Assembly (NCBI RefSeq): GCF_001995095.2
Contig: NZ_MTSD02000007.1
Location: 78,568-142,567, forward strand
Length of the DNA: 64,000 nt
Direction of reading: 5' to 3'
From: Oceanospirillum linum
GTDB taxonomy: Bacteria > Pseudomonadota > Gammaproteobacteria > Pseudomonadales > Halomonadaceae
Below the pieces are notes generated by a model, which was not told the DNA's origin, searched no databases, and worked only from the letters and a program-made list of their open reading frames with translations. Shown here piece after piece: positions 45,161 to 55,148 of this stretch (its first letter is position 1; every line of letters starts with the position of its first letter). The position numbers were made by a program, and so were the translations under genes.

Positions 45161-45178
45161 TTGGAATAGCAGTTGCAT
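45161..45178 (+). promoter_or_regulatory. sigma-54 promoter candidate of the aap operon
   Basis: TTGGAATAGCAGTTGCAT has the invariant GG and GC exactly ten bases apart and a perfect TTGCA -12 box. Against TGGCAC-N5-TTGCW, the -24 box is imperfect (GGAAT for GGCAC). It lies 69 bases before the aapJ start. Confidence 0.5.
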
Positions 45179-45246
45179 ATAGACTAAAGGTCAGTATGTA
45201 GCCGTAAGCTACTACGAATCCCAAAGACACGAGAGGATTAATAACA

Positions 45247-46266
45247 ATGAAGAAAATGGGTCTTATCGCTGCAACGGCAGCTATGACAGTTGGTTTTTCT
45301 GTAAACGCATCTGCCGCTGATACGCTGGCATCTGTCAAGGAACGGGGTTTTGTACAGTGTGGTGTAACGACCGGTGTACCCGGTTATTCCAACCCTGATG
45401 ACAAGGGTAACTGGAAAGGGATGGATGTTGATGTTTGTCGCGGGATTGCTGCGGCAACTTTGGGCGATGCCGATAAAGTTAAATATATTCCTCTGAATGC
45501 TAAAGAGCGTTTTACGGCGCTTCAGTCTGGCGAAATTGATGTGCTGTCCCGTGTTACAACCTGGACGCTGACTCGTGATAGCTCTCTGGGTCTGAACTTT
45601 GCGGGTGTTACATACTATGACGGTCAGGGCTTTTTGATTAATAAAAACCTGGGTGTAGAAAGTGCCCTTGAGTTGGATGGCGCTTCCATGTGTATTCAGT
45701 CCGGTACCACGACTGAATTGAATGCGGCGGACTATTTCCGTGAAAACAATATGGAGTTTGAACCGGTTGTATTTGATACCGCTGACCAGACTGTAAAAGG
45801 TTTTGAAGCCGGTCGTTGTGATGTTCTGACCTCTGACCAATCTCAGCTGTATGCTCTGCGCATCAAGCTGTCTAACCCATCATCAGCAATGATTCTGCCA
45901 GAAATTATTTCTAAAGAGCCACTGGGGCCTGTTGTTCGTCAGGGTGATGATGCCTGGTTTAATGTTGTTAAGTGGTCCCTTTTTGCCATGGTTAATGCTG
46001 AAGAGCTGGGTCTGACGTCCAAGAATATTGATAGTATGAAAAGCTCTAAAAATCCTAATATTGCCCGCTTTGTCGGTGCTGAAGGTATCAAGGGTACAGG
46101 TTTATCGCTCTCCGATAACTGGGCTTACAATATTGTGAAGCAGGTTGGTAACTACGGCGAAGCGTTTGATCGTAACCTGGGTACGAGTTCACCGCTTAAA
46201 ATTGAGCGTGGCCTGAATGCACTATGGAACAAGGGTGGCCTGCAGTACGCACCGCCTATCCGCTAA
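45247..46266 (+). CDS. aapJ: general L-amino acid ABC transporter, periplasmic binding protein
   Basis: This 339-residue exported binding protein has a signal peptide MKKMGLIAATAAMTVGFSVN ending ASAAD. The AapJ/BztA pattern follows: SVKERGFVQCGVTTGVPGYS, GMDVDVCRGIAAATLGD, LSRVTTWTLTRD, SMCIQSGTTTELNAADYFR and RCDVLTSDQSQLYALR. In Rhizobium, AapJ binds a broad range of L-amino acids. It is first in aapJQMP. An AGAGGATTA site precedes the ATG. A hairpin just after the gene probably keeps binding-protein mRNA in excess over the permease. Confidence 0.95.
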   Translation: MKKMGLIAATAAMTVGFSVNASAADTLASVKERGFVQCGVTTGVPGYSNPDDKGNWKGMDVDVCRGIAAATLGDADKVKYIPLNAKERFTALQSGEIDVLSRVTTWTLTRDSSLGLNFAGVTYYDGQGFLINKNLGVESALELDGASMCIQSGTTTELNAADYFRENNMEFEPVVFDTADQTVKGFEAGRCDVLTSDQSQLYALRIKLSNPSSAMILPEIISKEPLGPVVRQGDDAWFNVVKWSLFAMVNAEELGLTSKNIDSMKSSKNPNIARFVGAEGIKGTGLSLSDNWAYNIVKQVGNYGEAFDRNLGTSSPLKIERGLNALWNKGGLQYAPPIR

Positions 46267-46279
46267 GTCTGTTCGGGGG

Positions 46280-46301
46280 GGGAGGATGTAACTCACCTCC
46301 C
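46280..46301 (+). terminator. leaky hairpin between aapJ and aapQ
   Basis: GGGAGG (46280-46285) pairs with CCTCCC (46296-46301), followed by GTTTGTGTTTTT. Such hairpins after the binding-protein gene usually act as partial terminators or mRNA stabilisers. Confidence 0.6.
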
Positions 46302-46337
46302 GTTTGTGTTTTTGTCCATTCAGTAGGAGTACCGCCT

Positions 46338-47528
46338 ATGCCATCTGATGCCAATAAGTCGCCGTCTGCTCATACGACGCGCTTCTGGCATGACCCTGCA
46401 AAACGAGCTATTTTGTTCCAGAGCTTACTGGTTATCGCAGTGCTGGGTTTTGTCGGGATGATTGTTCAAAATACTCTGCATAATTTAGAAAGCCGGGGTA
46501 TCACTACAGGTTTTGCCTTTCTCTCCCAGGAAGCGGGTTTCGGCATTGTTCAGTCGTTGATTGACTACACCGAATCCAGTAGTTATGGACGTACTTTTTT
46601 TGTGGGTTTGCTGAATACTTTATTGGTATCAGCGCTGGGGGTTGTTGCTGCAACTGTTATTGGCTTTGTCATGGGGATTGCCCGTCTTTCCAATAACTGG
46701 CTAATCGCGAAGGTTGCATCTGCATACGTTGAGATTTTCCGTAATATTCCGCTGCTGATACAGATCTTTTTCTGGTATTTTGCTGTTTTGAGAGCGCTGC
46801 CATCACCACGGCAGAGCCTCGAACCCCTCGATAATATTTTCATTAATGTCCGCGGCCTTTATATGCCTGAGCCTATCTATGGTGATGGTTTTGGTTGGGT
46901 CGTGGTTGCATTTCTTCTGGCTGTCGTTGCTGTTATTGGCATCGCCCGCTGGAGTAAAAAGCGCCAGGATGAGACGGGTCAACGATTCCCGCTTTTCTGG
47001 ACCGCTGCTGGCCTCCTTATCGGTTTACCTTTAGTTGTATACTGGATTATGGGTTCTCCTATGACCTGGGATAATCCGGTGTTAAAAGGTTTTAACTTCC
47101 GCGGTGGTATGACGATTATTCCTGAGTTAGCCGCGCTTTGGCTTGCTCTGAGTATCTATACGGCAGCTTTTATTGCTGAGATTGTACGGTCTGGTATTGA
47201 GGCTATCTCATCGGGTCAGACCGAAGCAGCAAGCGCATTGGGCCTTAGCAAAAGCAAGGTGCTGCGATTAGTCGTTGTCCCTCAGGCTGTACGCGTGATC
47301 ATCCCTCCTTTAACCAGTCAGTATCTTAATCTTATTAAAAACTCCTCATTAGCCACTGCAATCGGCTACCCGGACCTGGTTTCAGTTTTTGCCGGAACAA
47401 CGCTGAACCAAACCGGACAGGCAATTGAGGTGATCTTTATGACGATGCTGGTTTATCTGACGCTGAGCCTGCTTGTGTCAGCATTTATGAACTGGTTTAA
47501 CACACGTATGGCGCTGGTTGAGCGTTAA
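46338..47528 (+). CDS. aapQ: general L-amino acid ABC transporter permease AapQ
   Basis: This inner-membrane permease of 396 residues belongs to the HisM/GlnP class. It has an N-terminal helix (about 34-53) and the permease core beginning TFFVGLLNTLLVSALGVVAA. It ends in the EAA loop AISSGQTEAASALGLSKSKV. As usual for AapQ, a long insertion with extra helices (about 175-250) separates core helices. The start is ATG 46338 behind AGGAG; an upstream frame from 46224 overlaps aapJ and is a shadow. It pairs with AapM. Confidence 0.94.
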   Translation: MPSDANKSPSAHTTRFWHDPAKRAILFQSLLVIAVLGFVGMIVQNTLHNLESRGITTGFAFLSQEAGFGIVQSLIDYTESSSYGRTFFVGLLNTLLVSALGVVAATVIGFVMGIARLSNNWLIAKVASAYVEIFRNIPLLIQIFFWYFAVLRALPSPRQSLEPLDNIFINVRGLYMPEPIYGDGFGWVVVAFLLAVVAVIGIARWSKKRQDETGQRFPLFWTAAGLLIGLPLVVYWIMGSPMTWDNPVLKGFNFRGGMTIIPELAALWLALSIYTAAFIAEIVRSGIEAISSGQTEAASALGLSKSKVLRLVVVPQAVRVIIPPLTSQYLNLIKNSSLATAIGYPDLVSVFAGTTLNQTGQAIEVIFMTMLVYLTLSLLVSAFMNWFNTRMALVER

Positions 47529-47544
47529 GAACGGAGTATTCATT

Positions 47545-48660
47545 GTGAGTGATTCTGCAAAAGTCACGGATAAGTTACTACCGGATCTGCCGCCCCCTGC
47601 GAACAGCACCGGTTTTATTGGCTGGATGCGCATGCATCTTTTCTCAACCCCTGCGAATGCGCTACTGACACTGTTTGCAGCTTATTTGCTTTATATCCTT
47701 ATGGTGCCATCGATTAATTGGGCGCTTATATCAGCGGACTGGATTGGCGACAGTCGTGATGCCTGTACTTCCGGTGGTGCATGTTGGGTCTTTGTTTACA
47801 ACCGTTTTGATCAGTTTATGTATGGCTTCTACCCTGAGGTTGAGCGCTGGCGAATTGATATCACCTTTGTTCTGCTAGTGGTTCTGGCCGCGTGGCTGAT
47901 GCTGCCCAGAATGCCTAAGAAAGGGCTGGTAAGCTTTATTACGCTGATTATCTACCCTGTGGTAGCTTTCTTTCTGCTTTATGGCGGTAGCTTTGGCCTT
48001 GAAGTAGTAGAAACCCATAAATGGGGCGGCATGTCGCTGACGCTGATTCTGGCGATTGTCGGTATTGTGGCAGCGCTGCCTTTTGGTGTGTTGCTGGCGC
48101 TGGGGCGTCGCTCAGAGATGCCGATTGTTAAAAGTATCTGTGTAGTCTATATCGAGTTCTGGCGGGGGGTTCCTCTGATTACGGTACTCTTTATGGCTTC
48201 TGTGATGTTGCCTCTTTTTGTTCCTGAAGAGGTTGATTTTGACAAACTGCTGCGCGCCATGATCGGTATTGTCTTGTTTCAGTCCGCTTATATGGCTGAA
48301 GTGGTTCGCGGTGGTCTGCAGGCGATTCCTAAAGGGCAGTATGAGGCGGCTCAGGCGTTGGGTCTTAACTACTGGAAAATGATGGGACTAATTGTTCTGC
48401 CGCAAGCTCTGAAGCTGATGATTCCGGGGATTGTGAACACCTTTATCGCACTGTTTAAAGATACCAGCCTGGTGTTGATCATTGGTCTGTTCGATATTCT
48501 GGCCATTGTTCAGGCAGGTTTGTCTGATCCTAACTGGCTCGGTTTCTCGGTTGAAGGTTACACCTTTGTTGCTCTGATGTTCTGGGTATTCTGTTTTGGT
48601 ATGTCGAAATACAGCCAGCATCTTGAGAAGCGTTTCCACACAGGCCACGGTGCTCGTTAA
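47545..48660 (+). CDS. aapM: general L-amino acid ABC transporter permease AapM
   Basis: This inner-membrane permease of 371 residues has the AapM-type N-terminus with GFIGWMRMHLFSTPANALLTL and a periplasmic loop with DACTSGGACWVFVYNRFDQF. A core permease domain follows (SLTLILAIVGIVAALPFGVLL), then the EAA loop AIPKGQYEAAQALGLNYWKM. I start at GTG 47545 because GGAG lies upstream; the frame open to 47518 would overlap aapQ. It forms the heterodimeric channel with AapQ. Confidence 0.94.
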   Translation: MSDSAKVTDKLLPDLPPPANSTGFIGWMRMHLFSTPANALLTLFAAYLLYILMVPSINWALISADWIGDSRDACTSGGACWVFVYNRFDQFMYGFYPEVERWRIDITFVLLVVLAAWLMLPRMPKKGLVSFITLIIYPVVAFFLLYGGSFGLEVVETHKWGGMSLTLILAIVGIVAALPFGVLLALGRRSEMPIVKSICVVYIEFWRGVPLITVLFMASVMLPLFVPEEVDFDKLLRAMIGIVLFQSAYMAEVVRGGLQAIPKGQYEAAQALGLNYWKMMGLIVLPQALKLMIPGIVNTFIALFKDTSLVLIIGLFDILAIVQAGLSDPNWLGFSVEGYTFVALMFWVFCFGMSKYSQHLEKRFHTGHGAR

Positions 48661-48772
48661 TCAGCTGTTAACCGATCGGAGTTTTGATCGCTGAAACACA
48701 CGGGCAGCGCATAAATAAATGCAGTAATAGGCTGCTAAAGCTTATTCGAAGCATGAAGAATTTGGAGTAGTT

Positions 48773-49537
48773 ATGAGCATGACTCATCAGGTAGAAGACG
48801 ATAAGTTGATGGTTGAGATGCGTGGTGTGAACAAATGGTATGGTCAGTTTCACGTACTCAAGGATGTCAATCTTGAGGTGAAAAAGGGCGAGCGTATCGT
48901 TATTTGTGGGCCGTCGGGTTCAGGAAAATCCACCACGATTCGGTGTATCAACCGTCTGGAAGAGCACCAAAAAGGTGACATCATTGTTGATGGCACCACC
49001 CTAAATAATGATCTGAAAAACATTGAAACCATCCGCAGGGAAGTGGGCATGGTGTTTCAGCATTTTAACCTCTTCCCTCATTTGACGGTTCTGGAGAATT
49101 GCGCTTTAGCACCGATCTGGGTTCGTAAAACGCCCCGGGATGAGGCTGAAGAGATTGCGATGAAGTACTTGCGGCGGGTAAAAATTGAAGAGCAGGCCCT
49201 TAAGTATCCGGGGCAGCTTTCAGGTGGTCAGCAGCAGCGTGTAGCCATCGCCCGAAGCCTGTGTATGAATCCTCAGATTATGTTATTTGATGAACCAACC
49301 TCAGCACTTGATCCTGAGATGATCAAAGAAGTGCTGGATGTAATGGTTGAGTTAGCGGATGAGGGGATGACCATGATCTGTGTAACCCATGAGATGGGGT
49401 TTGCCAAAACAGTCGCAGATAGGGTTATTTTTATGGATAAAGGGCAGATCATTGAAGAGAATGAGCCCCATGAGTTCTTTAATAATCCTCAGTCTGAGCG
49501 TACGCAGGCCTTCCTGAGCCAGATTCTGAACCATTGA
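48773..49537 (+). CDS. aapP: general L-amino acid ABC transporter ATPase
   Basis: This 254-residue ABC ATPase powers the Aap importer. It has Walker [11 protein letters not shown]-loop [13 protein letters not shown], signature LSGGQQQR, Walker [14 protein letters not shown] and switch His in CVTHEMGF, all intact. It belongs to the polar amino-acid (GlnQ/HisP) class. It is last in aapJQMP; the 112-base gap before it holds no clear promoter. A GGAGTAGTT site lies ahead of ATG 48773. Confidence 0.96.
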   Translation: MSMTHQVEDDKLMVEMRGVNKWYGQFHVLKDVNLEVKKGERIVICGPSGSGKSTTIRCINRLEEHQKGDIIVDGTTLNNDLKNIETIRREVGMVFQHFNLFPHLTVLENCALAPIWVRKTPRDEAEEIAMKYLRRVKIEEQALKYPGQLSGGQQQRVAIARSLCMNPQIMLFDEPTSALDPEMIKEVLDVMVELADEGMTMICVTHEMGFAKTVADRVIFMDKGQIIEENEPHEFFNNPQSERTQAFLSQILNH

Positions 49538-49576
49538 TCTGGCTGTGCTAAGCCGCAAAAACAGACGGTTTGAAGC

Positions 49577-49618
49577 AACCCCCAATTGTTGGATATCCAG
49601 CATTGGGGGTTCTTTTTA
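49577..49618 (+). terminator. aap operon terminator
   Basis: AACCCCCAAT pairs with ATTGGGGGTT around a 15-base loop, with a TCTTTTT tail. It lies 40 bases after aapP and ahead of the convergent TauE/SafE gene. Confidence 0.85.
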
Positions 49619-49672
49619 TCTGTGTTTTATGACTGGCCTGGATCTTTTGAGCCTGAGGTTTTCGGCGGATGA

Positions 49673-50455
49673 TCAGAAGAAAGCGTACTTGATACCAAGG
49701 CCCAGCAGCATGCTGGACAGGATGGGTTGCAGAACCCGGTTCGGAAGGCGGGAGCTGAGTCTGGTGCCCAGATGGATTGCAGGCAGAGAGCCCACCAGAA
49801 GAGCGGCCAGTAACTGGTAATCTACATTGCCAAGAAGCATATGGCCGATACCTGCGATCAGCGTCAAAGGGACTGCATGAGCTAAGTCGGTTCCTATAAT
49901 GCGGATAGCGCTTAATGCCGGGAATAGAATCAACAGAATGGCAGCACCAAAGGCTCCTGCTCCCACAGATGAGAGTGTGACACAGAAGCCAAGCAGTGCG
50001 CCCATCAGAACAGTAAAGCGGTATTTATGTTGCTCAAGGAAACGACGCACTGATCCATTTGAACTGTGATGAAGTTTATTAATCCTACCCTTTAGAAGCA
50101 GAACCCCTGCGGTTAGCATCAGCATAGCACCCAAGCTGTGGGTCAGTATGTGTGCGTAGCTTTCAGGGGAAGGGAAGTAGTTGGCCAGAAGCCAGACAGT
50201 GACGGCTGAAACCGGCAGACTACCGATAGCCAGCGACCCCATGATCTTCCAGTCGACCGTCTTCTGCTTATGATGTGCAATAACACCACTGGCTTTAGTT
50301 ATCGATGCATAGAGAAGGTCTGTGCCAATGGCGATGTGGGGAGGAAATCCAAATAAAAGTAGCAGAGGCGTCATCAAAGACCCGCCACCGACGCCTGTCA
50401 GGCCGACAGCAAGACCCACGGCGGCACCGGATAAAATGTAGAGAAGTAAATCCAT
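49673..50455 (-). CDS. TauE/SafE-family sulfite/sulfonate exporter
   Basis: This 260-residue membrane protein has about eight helices in two repeats. The family signature is in both halves: GLAVGLTGVGGGSLMTPLLL near the start, and TLSSVGAGAFGAAILLILFP after residue ~155. Members export sulfite or organosulfonates, or act in sulfur-compound uptake. Its position divergent from cysB and near cysH suggests control of sulfite or sulfur flow by CysB, which is inference. No operon partner. Confidence 0.88.
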   Translation of the reverse strand: MDLLLYILSGAAVGLAVGLTGVGGGSLMTPLLLLFGFPPHIAIGTDLLYASITKASGVIAHHKQKTVDWKIMGSLAIGSLPVSAVTVWLLANYFPSPESYAHILTHSLGAMLMLTAGVLLLKGRINKLHHSSNGSVRRFLEQHKYRFTVLMGALLGFCVTLSSVGAGAFGAAILLILFPALSAIRIIGTDLAHAVPLTLIAGIGHMLLGNVDYQLLAALLVGSLPAIHLGTRLSSRLPNRVLQPILSSMLLGLGIKYAFF

Positions 50456-50575
50456 ATAGGCTCAATGACTCAGAAAATTGCTCGGCAATCGGAGCGAAAA
50501 GAATCTTCAACAGGTGTAACCCTGTGCTTTTGATCGTGTTTAGGTGACACTGCGGCCTAATTTATCCTGTCTGCT

Positions 50576-50628
50576 ATATTCTTAAAAGTAATGTTTGCTT
50601 ATATTTTTATGGCATAATATTCTTAAAA
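50576..50628. repeat. direct repeat in the cysB/TauE divergent promoter region
   Basis: ATATTCTTAAAA occurs exactly at 50576-50587 and again at 50617-50628, 41 bases apart (about four DNA turns), upstream of cysB. It is a candidate operator pair for CysB autoregulation or for the divergent exporter. CysB's degenerate consensus prevents a firm call. Confidence 0.45.
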
Positions 50629-50671
50629 AAATGATAACCTGCGATGATCGCCACTTATCTTCACAGCATGA

Positions 50672-51679
<1,008 letters not shown>

Positions 51680-51754
51680 CGCAGCATGACAAAAGGCATC
51701 CTTTGGATGCCTCAGATTGCTGACGAACCCCGGTTATTTTTAATCGGAGTTGGT

Positions 51755-52486
51755 TTATTTTTCCAGATTGCCTGCGTGTAAACCACACTCTTTATGGGTG
51801 GCTTCTTCCCACCACCAACGTCCTTCCCGCTCATGTTGGTTTGGCAGAACCGGACGAGTGCAGGGTTCGCAGCCAATACTGGTAAAACCACGTTCGTGCA
51901 GAGGGTTGTAAGGGACGTCAAACATGCGAATGTACTCCCACACCTGCTGTGAGCTCCAGTTAGCCAGCGGATTGAATTTCACCAGAGGGCTTTCCTCTGT
52001 ACCAAAAGCTTTATCCATTTCAGCAATGGGTACGCTGTTCCGTGTGCCGGGGCTCTGATCCCTGCGCTGACCTGTAATCCAGGCATCCAGAGTGCTTAAT
52101 TTACGGCGTAGCGGTGCCACTTTGCGTACACCGCAGCACTCCTGATGTCCATCCTCAAAGAAGCTGAATAAACCTTTCTGCTTAACGAATGCTTCAAGGC
52201 CCCGGTGCTCTGGCGACACAATATCAATTTGAATACCGTAGTGCTTACGAACGGTTTCGATAAACTGATAGGTTTCCGGGTGAAGCCGGCCTGTATCGAG
52301 GGAGAAAACCTGCAGCTGACTTTTGTCTTTAATAACCTTGCTGGCGATCTCCACCAGGACAACATCTTCTGCGCCGCTGAATGAGATAGCGATATTGCCA
52401 AACTCTTCCAGTGCTCTTTCGATAATTTTCTTAGGTGATTCGGTATCAAACTCCAGTGCAAACTGGTTTGTGTTAAATGTGCTCAT
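51755..52486 (-). CDS. cysH: assimilatory adenylyl-sulfate (APS) reductase
   Basis: It reduces activated sulfate to sulfite with thioredoxin. The 243-residue protein has the PP-loop [10 protein letters not shown]. It has the four cysteines of a [4Fe-4S] cluster, CC in [12 protein letters not shown] and CEPC in [11 protein letters not shown], plus the C-terminal active ECGLH. E. coli-type PAPS reductases lack the cluster cysteines, so this is the APS-reductase type found in Pseudomonas; no cysC should be needed for this route. The start is ATG 52486 behind AGGACAAGG. Probably under CysB control. Confidence 0.94.
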   Translation of the reverse strand: MSTFNTNQFALEFDTESPKKIIERALEEFGNIAISFSGAEDVVLVEIASKVIKDKSQLQVFSLDTGRLHPETYQFIETVRKHYGIQIDIVSPEHRGLEAFVKQKGLFSFFEDGHQECCGVRKVAPLRRKLSTLDAWITGQRRDQSPGTRNSVPIAEMDKAFGTEESPLVKFNPLANWSSQQVWEYIRMFDVPYNPLHERGFTSIGCEPCTRPVLPNQHEREGRWWWEEATHKECGLHAGNLEK

Positions 52487-52815
52487 GCCTTGTCCTGTTA
52501 TCTGTGGCAATGGGTCTGTGACCCATGCTCATCAAGCGGTCTGATTCTACGATCATGATTTTGGCTATAAGGTATCAGTTACTTAGAAGAAAAATAAATA
52601 AAAAGTGCTTCTATGAATATGCACTTATTGTGTAATAGATCGCTGTTTTGTCGATCTCTTATCGGAGAAGGGGCCTGCCCGTCTGACTTGCCTTATGTTC
52701 TGTGATAATCTTTTCGGTGTTTATTGCCTGGCTGGGGCTTCATTCTGAGGTTTCTTATATGAAGGTCCCAGTATTAAATAACCCTATTATTGACTCGTTA
52801 CAGAAGGATTATTCC
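52487..52815. other. divergent intergenic region cysH / thrH
   Basis: This AT-rich region of 329 bases has an inverted repeat AAGTGC (52603-52608) and GCACTT (52621-52626) that could mark a promoter or operator of cysH. A frame open from 52702 into thrH has no conserved sequence before GTG 52816. No RNA gene is seen. Confidence 0.4.
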
Positions 52816-53433
52816 GTGGAACTGGCATGTCTTGACCTAGAAGGTGTTCTGATCCCTGAAATCTGGATCGCATTTGCAGAAAAAACCGGTATCGAAGAGC
52901 TGAAAGCAACGACACGGGATATTCCTGATTACGATGTGCTGATGAAACAGCGTCTGCGTATTCTGGATGAAAATGGCTTGAAGCTACCGGATATTCAGGC
53001 CGTCATTGCAGAGCTGGAGCCTCTGGAGGGTGCAAAAGAGTTTACCGACTGGCTGCGTGAGCGTTTCCAGCTGGTGATTCTGTCGGATACCTTCTACGAG
53101 TTTGCTGCGCCTCTGATGGCTCAGTTGGGCTTCCCGACGTTATTGTGTCACAAACTGGAAGTTGATAATGAGGGGCGAATTACCGATTATACCCTACGTC
53201 AGCGTGATCCTAAGCGTCAGTCCGTTCGAGCTTTCCAATTGCTCAACTATCGTGTTATCGCGGCGGGCGATTCTTATAACGATACCACTATGCTGGCTCA
53301 GGCGGAGCAGGGTATTCTGTTCCATGCACCGGACAACGTGATTGCAGAATTTCCCCAGTTCCCGGCAGTTCACACGTATGATGACCTGAAAGATCAGTTC
53401 CTGAAGGCAAGTAATCGTAATCTGAGCAAGTAA
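52816..53433 (+). CDS. thrH: phosphoserine phosphatase / homoserine phosphotransferase
   Basis: This HAD-family enzyme of 205 residues matches Pseudomonas aeruginosa ThrH nearly throughout: ELACLDLEGVLIPEIWIAF (Asp-Leu-Glu in motif I in place of the usual DxD), TRDIPDYDVLMKQRL, VILSDTFYEF and AAGDSYNDTTML. ThrH dephosphorylates phosphoserine and can transfer the phosphate to homoserine, linking serine and threonine synthesis. I chose GTG 52816, since AAGGA precedes it and the sequence aligns from there; a longer frame from 52702 is unconserved. It is a single gene with a strong terminator. Confidence 0.94.
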   Translation: MELACLDLEGVLIPEIWIAFAEKTGIEELKATTRDIPDYDVLMKQRLRILDENGLKLPDIQAVIAELEPLEGAKEFTDWLRERFQLVILSDTFYEFAAPLMAQLGFPTLLCHKLEVDNEGRITDYTLRQRDPKRQSVRAFQLLNYRVIAAGDSYNDTTMLAQAEQGILFHAPDNVIAEFPQFPAVHTYDDLKDQFLKASNRNLSK

Positions 53434-53480
53434 GCTTGTTCTGAGTCTACGGCAGGCCTGATTGATGGCCTGGTGGTGCA

Positions 53481-53514
53481 AAAAAAGGCTTTCCGTTATT
53501 ACGGAAAGCCTTTT
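53481..53514. terminator. bidirectional terminator between thrH and pabB
   Basis: AAAGGCTTTCCGT, TATT and ACGGAAAGCCTTTT form a perfect stem of 11-13 bp, flanked by As on the left and Ts on the right, between convergent genes. Confidence 0.88.
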
Positions 53515-53535
53515 GGCGTCTGGGGGGTACGGGCC

Positions 53536-54927
53536 TTAGTCGTCAACCTTAAACTGGGCCTGGGTTTTGAAATCCGGCTGCAGAGATTGCAGAATCTTAC
53601 CTACCTTGTGCAGCGTCTCCTGATATTCACTTTCTGCCACTGAGTCGTAGACGATACCGCCACCACCCCAGCAGTCAAGACGGCTTTCAGCCCTGCCGGT
53701 TTCTTGATTCTCATCAACAGATTCAAGAAGCGTACGAATGGTGATACTACTATCCATTCTGCCGTTGAAGCTGATATAGCCAATTGAGCCGCAGTAAATC
53801 GCCCGGCGCTGAGGCTCCAGTTCGTCGATAATCTCCATCGCCCTGATTTTAGGGGCTCCGGTAATGGAGCCACCGGGAAAGCTCGCGCTCAGAAGGTCCA
53901 CTGCACCCTTGTCCGACGGTAGCTCACCCCGTATCGTGCTGACCAAATGGTGAACGTTAGCATAGCTTTCAAGTGCAAAAAGGACCGGAACTTTGACGGA
54001 TCCCGGTTTGCAGACACGACCCAGATCGTTGCGTAACAGGTCAACAATCATCAGGTTTTCGGCCCTGTCTTTAATGCTGTTCTGAAGGTTCTCAGCGATA
54101 TGTCGATCTTCTCGGGCGTCACCGGAACGTGGGGCGGTGCCCTTAATCGGTTTGGTTTCTATATGCCCCATCTCTAGCTGCATAAAGCGCTCCGGGGAAA
54201 CACTTAAAATCTTAAACGAGCCAAAATCCAGATAAGCACTGAAGGGGGCTGGCGTTGCAGCGCGGATTTTCAGGTATGCCTGCCAGCTATCGCCCTGTGA
54301 TCGGGCCTGAAAGCGTTGCGCAAAGTTTATCTGGTAGCAATCACCGGAGCGGATATAAGCCATGATTTTGTTGAAGCGGCTTTTATATTCTGGCCAGCTC
54401 AGATTCGCTGTGAAAGGCGTTGTCAGTGTAAAGGTATCCCGCAGGCTTTGGATATCCGTTTGGGTCAGCAGTGCCATCAGCTCGTCAGCCTGGGTTTCAG
54501 GAGTAACCAGCTCTGCTGTCTGGCGCTCATGATCCACCACAACGGCCCAAAGGTAGATGCCTCCGATGATTGATGGGAAGCCGGAATCATCCTTCGCTGA
54601 CTCAGGCAGTGCTTCCAGCTCGCGCCCCAGATCGTAGCTGAGCCCACCAATAAAACCGCCTGCAAAGGGCAGGTGGCTCAGTGCTTTGTCCGTCGTTACG
54701 ATGTTGTAACGTACGCTGATATCGTTGAGTACCTGCTGCAGGTGAGGGAGGCTGTTGGTAAAGCTTTGAATTTCTTCAGCCGGACTGGCACTGACAATAT
54801 CATAACGTCCGGATGGGCTGTTTGGTTTGTTGCTGTCAAGCAATACCGGGGCATCAAGGTGGCGGATGCGTTCAAAATACTCGATACCATGGCGGTAAGG
54901 TAGTGATCGTGTGCAGAGTCGTGTCAT
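53536..54927 (-). CDS. pabB: aminodeoxychorismate synthase component I
   Basis: It converts chorismate plus ammonia (from PabA) to aminodeoxychorismate for folate. The 463-residue protein has the chorismate-binding core MAYIRSGDCYQINFAQRF, LSVSPERFMQLE, and the PabB-specific KPIKGTAPRS in which Lys forms the covalent intermediate (TrpE has Ala there). FPGGSITGAPKIRAMEII, RAIYCGSIGYISF and AESEYQETL also fit. There is no fused PabC or PabA domain. It is monocistronic and convergent with thrH. Confidence 0.94.
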   Translation of the reverse strand: MTRLCTRSLPYRHGIEYFERIRHLDAPVLLDSNKPNSPSGRYDIVSASPAEEIQSFTNSLPHLQQVLNDISVRYNIVTTDKALSHLPFAGGFIGGLSYDLGRELEALPESAKDDSGFPSIIGGIYLWAVVVDHERQTAELVTPETQADELMALLTQTDIQSLRDTFTLTTPFTANLSWPEYKSRFNKIMAYIRSGDCYQINFAQRFQARSQGDSWQAYLKIRAATPAPFSAYLDFGSFKILSVSPERFMQLEMGHIETKPIKGTAPRSGDAREDRHIAENLQNSIKDRAENLMIVDLLRNDLGRVCKPGSVKVPVLFALESYANVHHLVSTIRGELPSDKGAVDLLSASFPGGSITGAPKIRAMEIIDELEPQRRAIYCGSIGYISFNGRMDSSITIRTLLESVDENQETGRAESRLDCWGGGGIVYDSVAESEYQETLHKVGKILQSLQPDFKTQAQFKVDD

Positions 54928-55148
54928 AAGCTAAACAGTAACCGAATCAGTATCCGAGGCCGACGAAGGAATGGCATAAGATGTAACGACATAAATAAAT
55001 AGAAAAAGCAGCCATCAGTAAAACGCGCTATTCTAACGGCTTTTTGATAGCCAGCCTATTTTACTGGTGCTTTTTCTGGTTTTTTGTCACGGATACTGCA
55101 TTTTCTCTGCTTTGGTTTTTCGTGTCTGTTGCTTATTTAAGGTACGTC

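Larger units (their letters stand above)
44843..45246. other. long leader/control region of the aap operon
   Basis: The ~400 bases between the omega-amidase terminator and aapJ hold the sigma-54-like promoter and possible NtrC half-sites listed separately. No protein-like frame or recognised RNA is seen. Confidence 0.5.
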
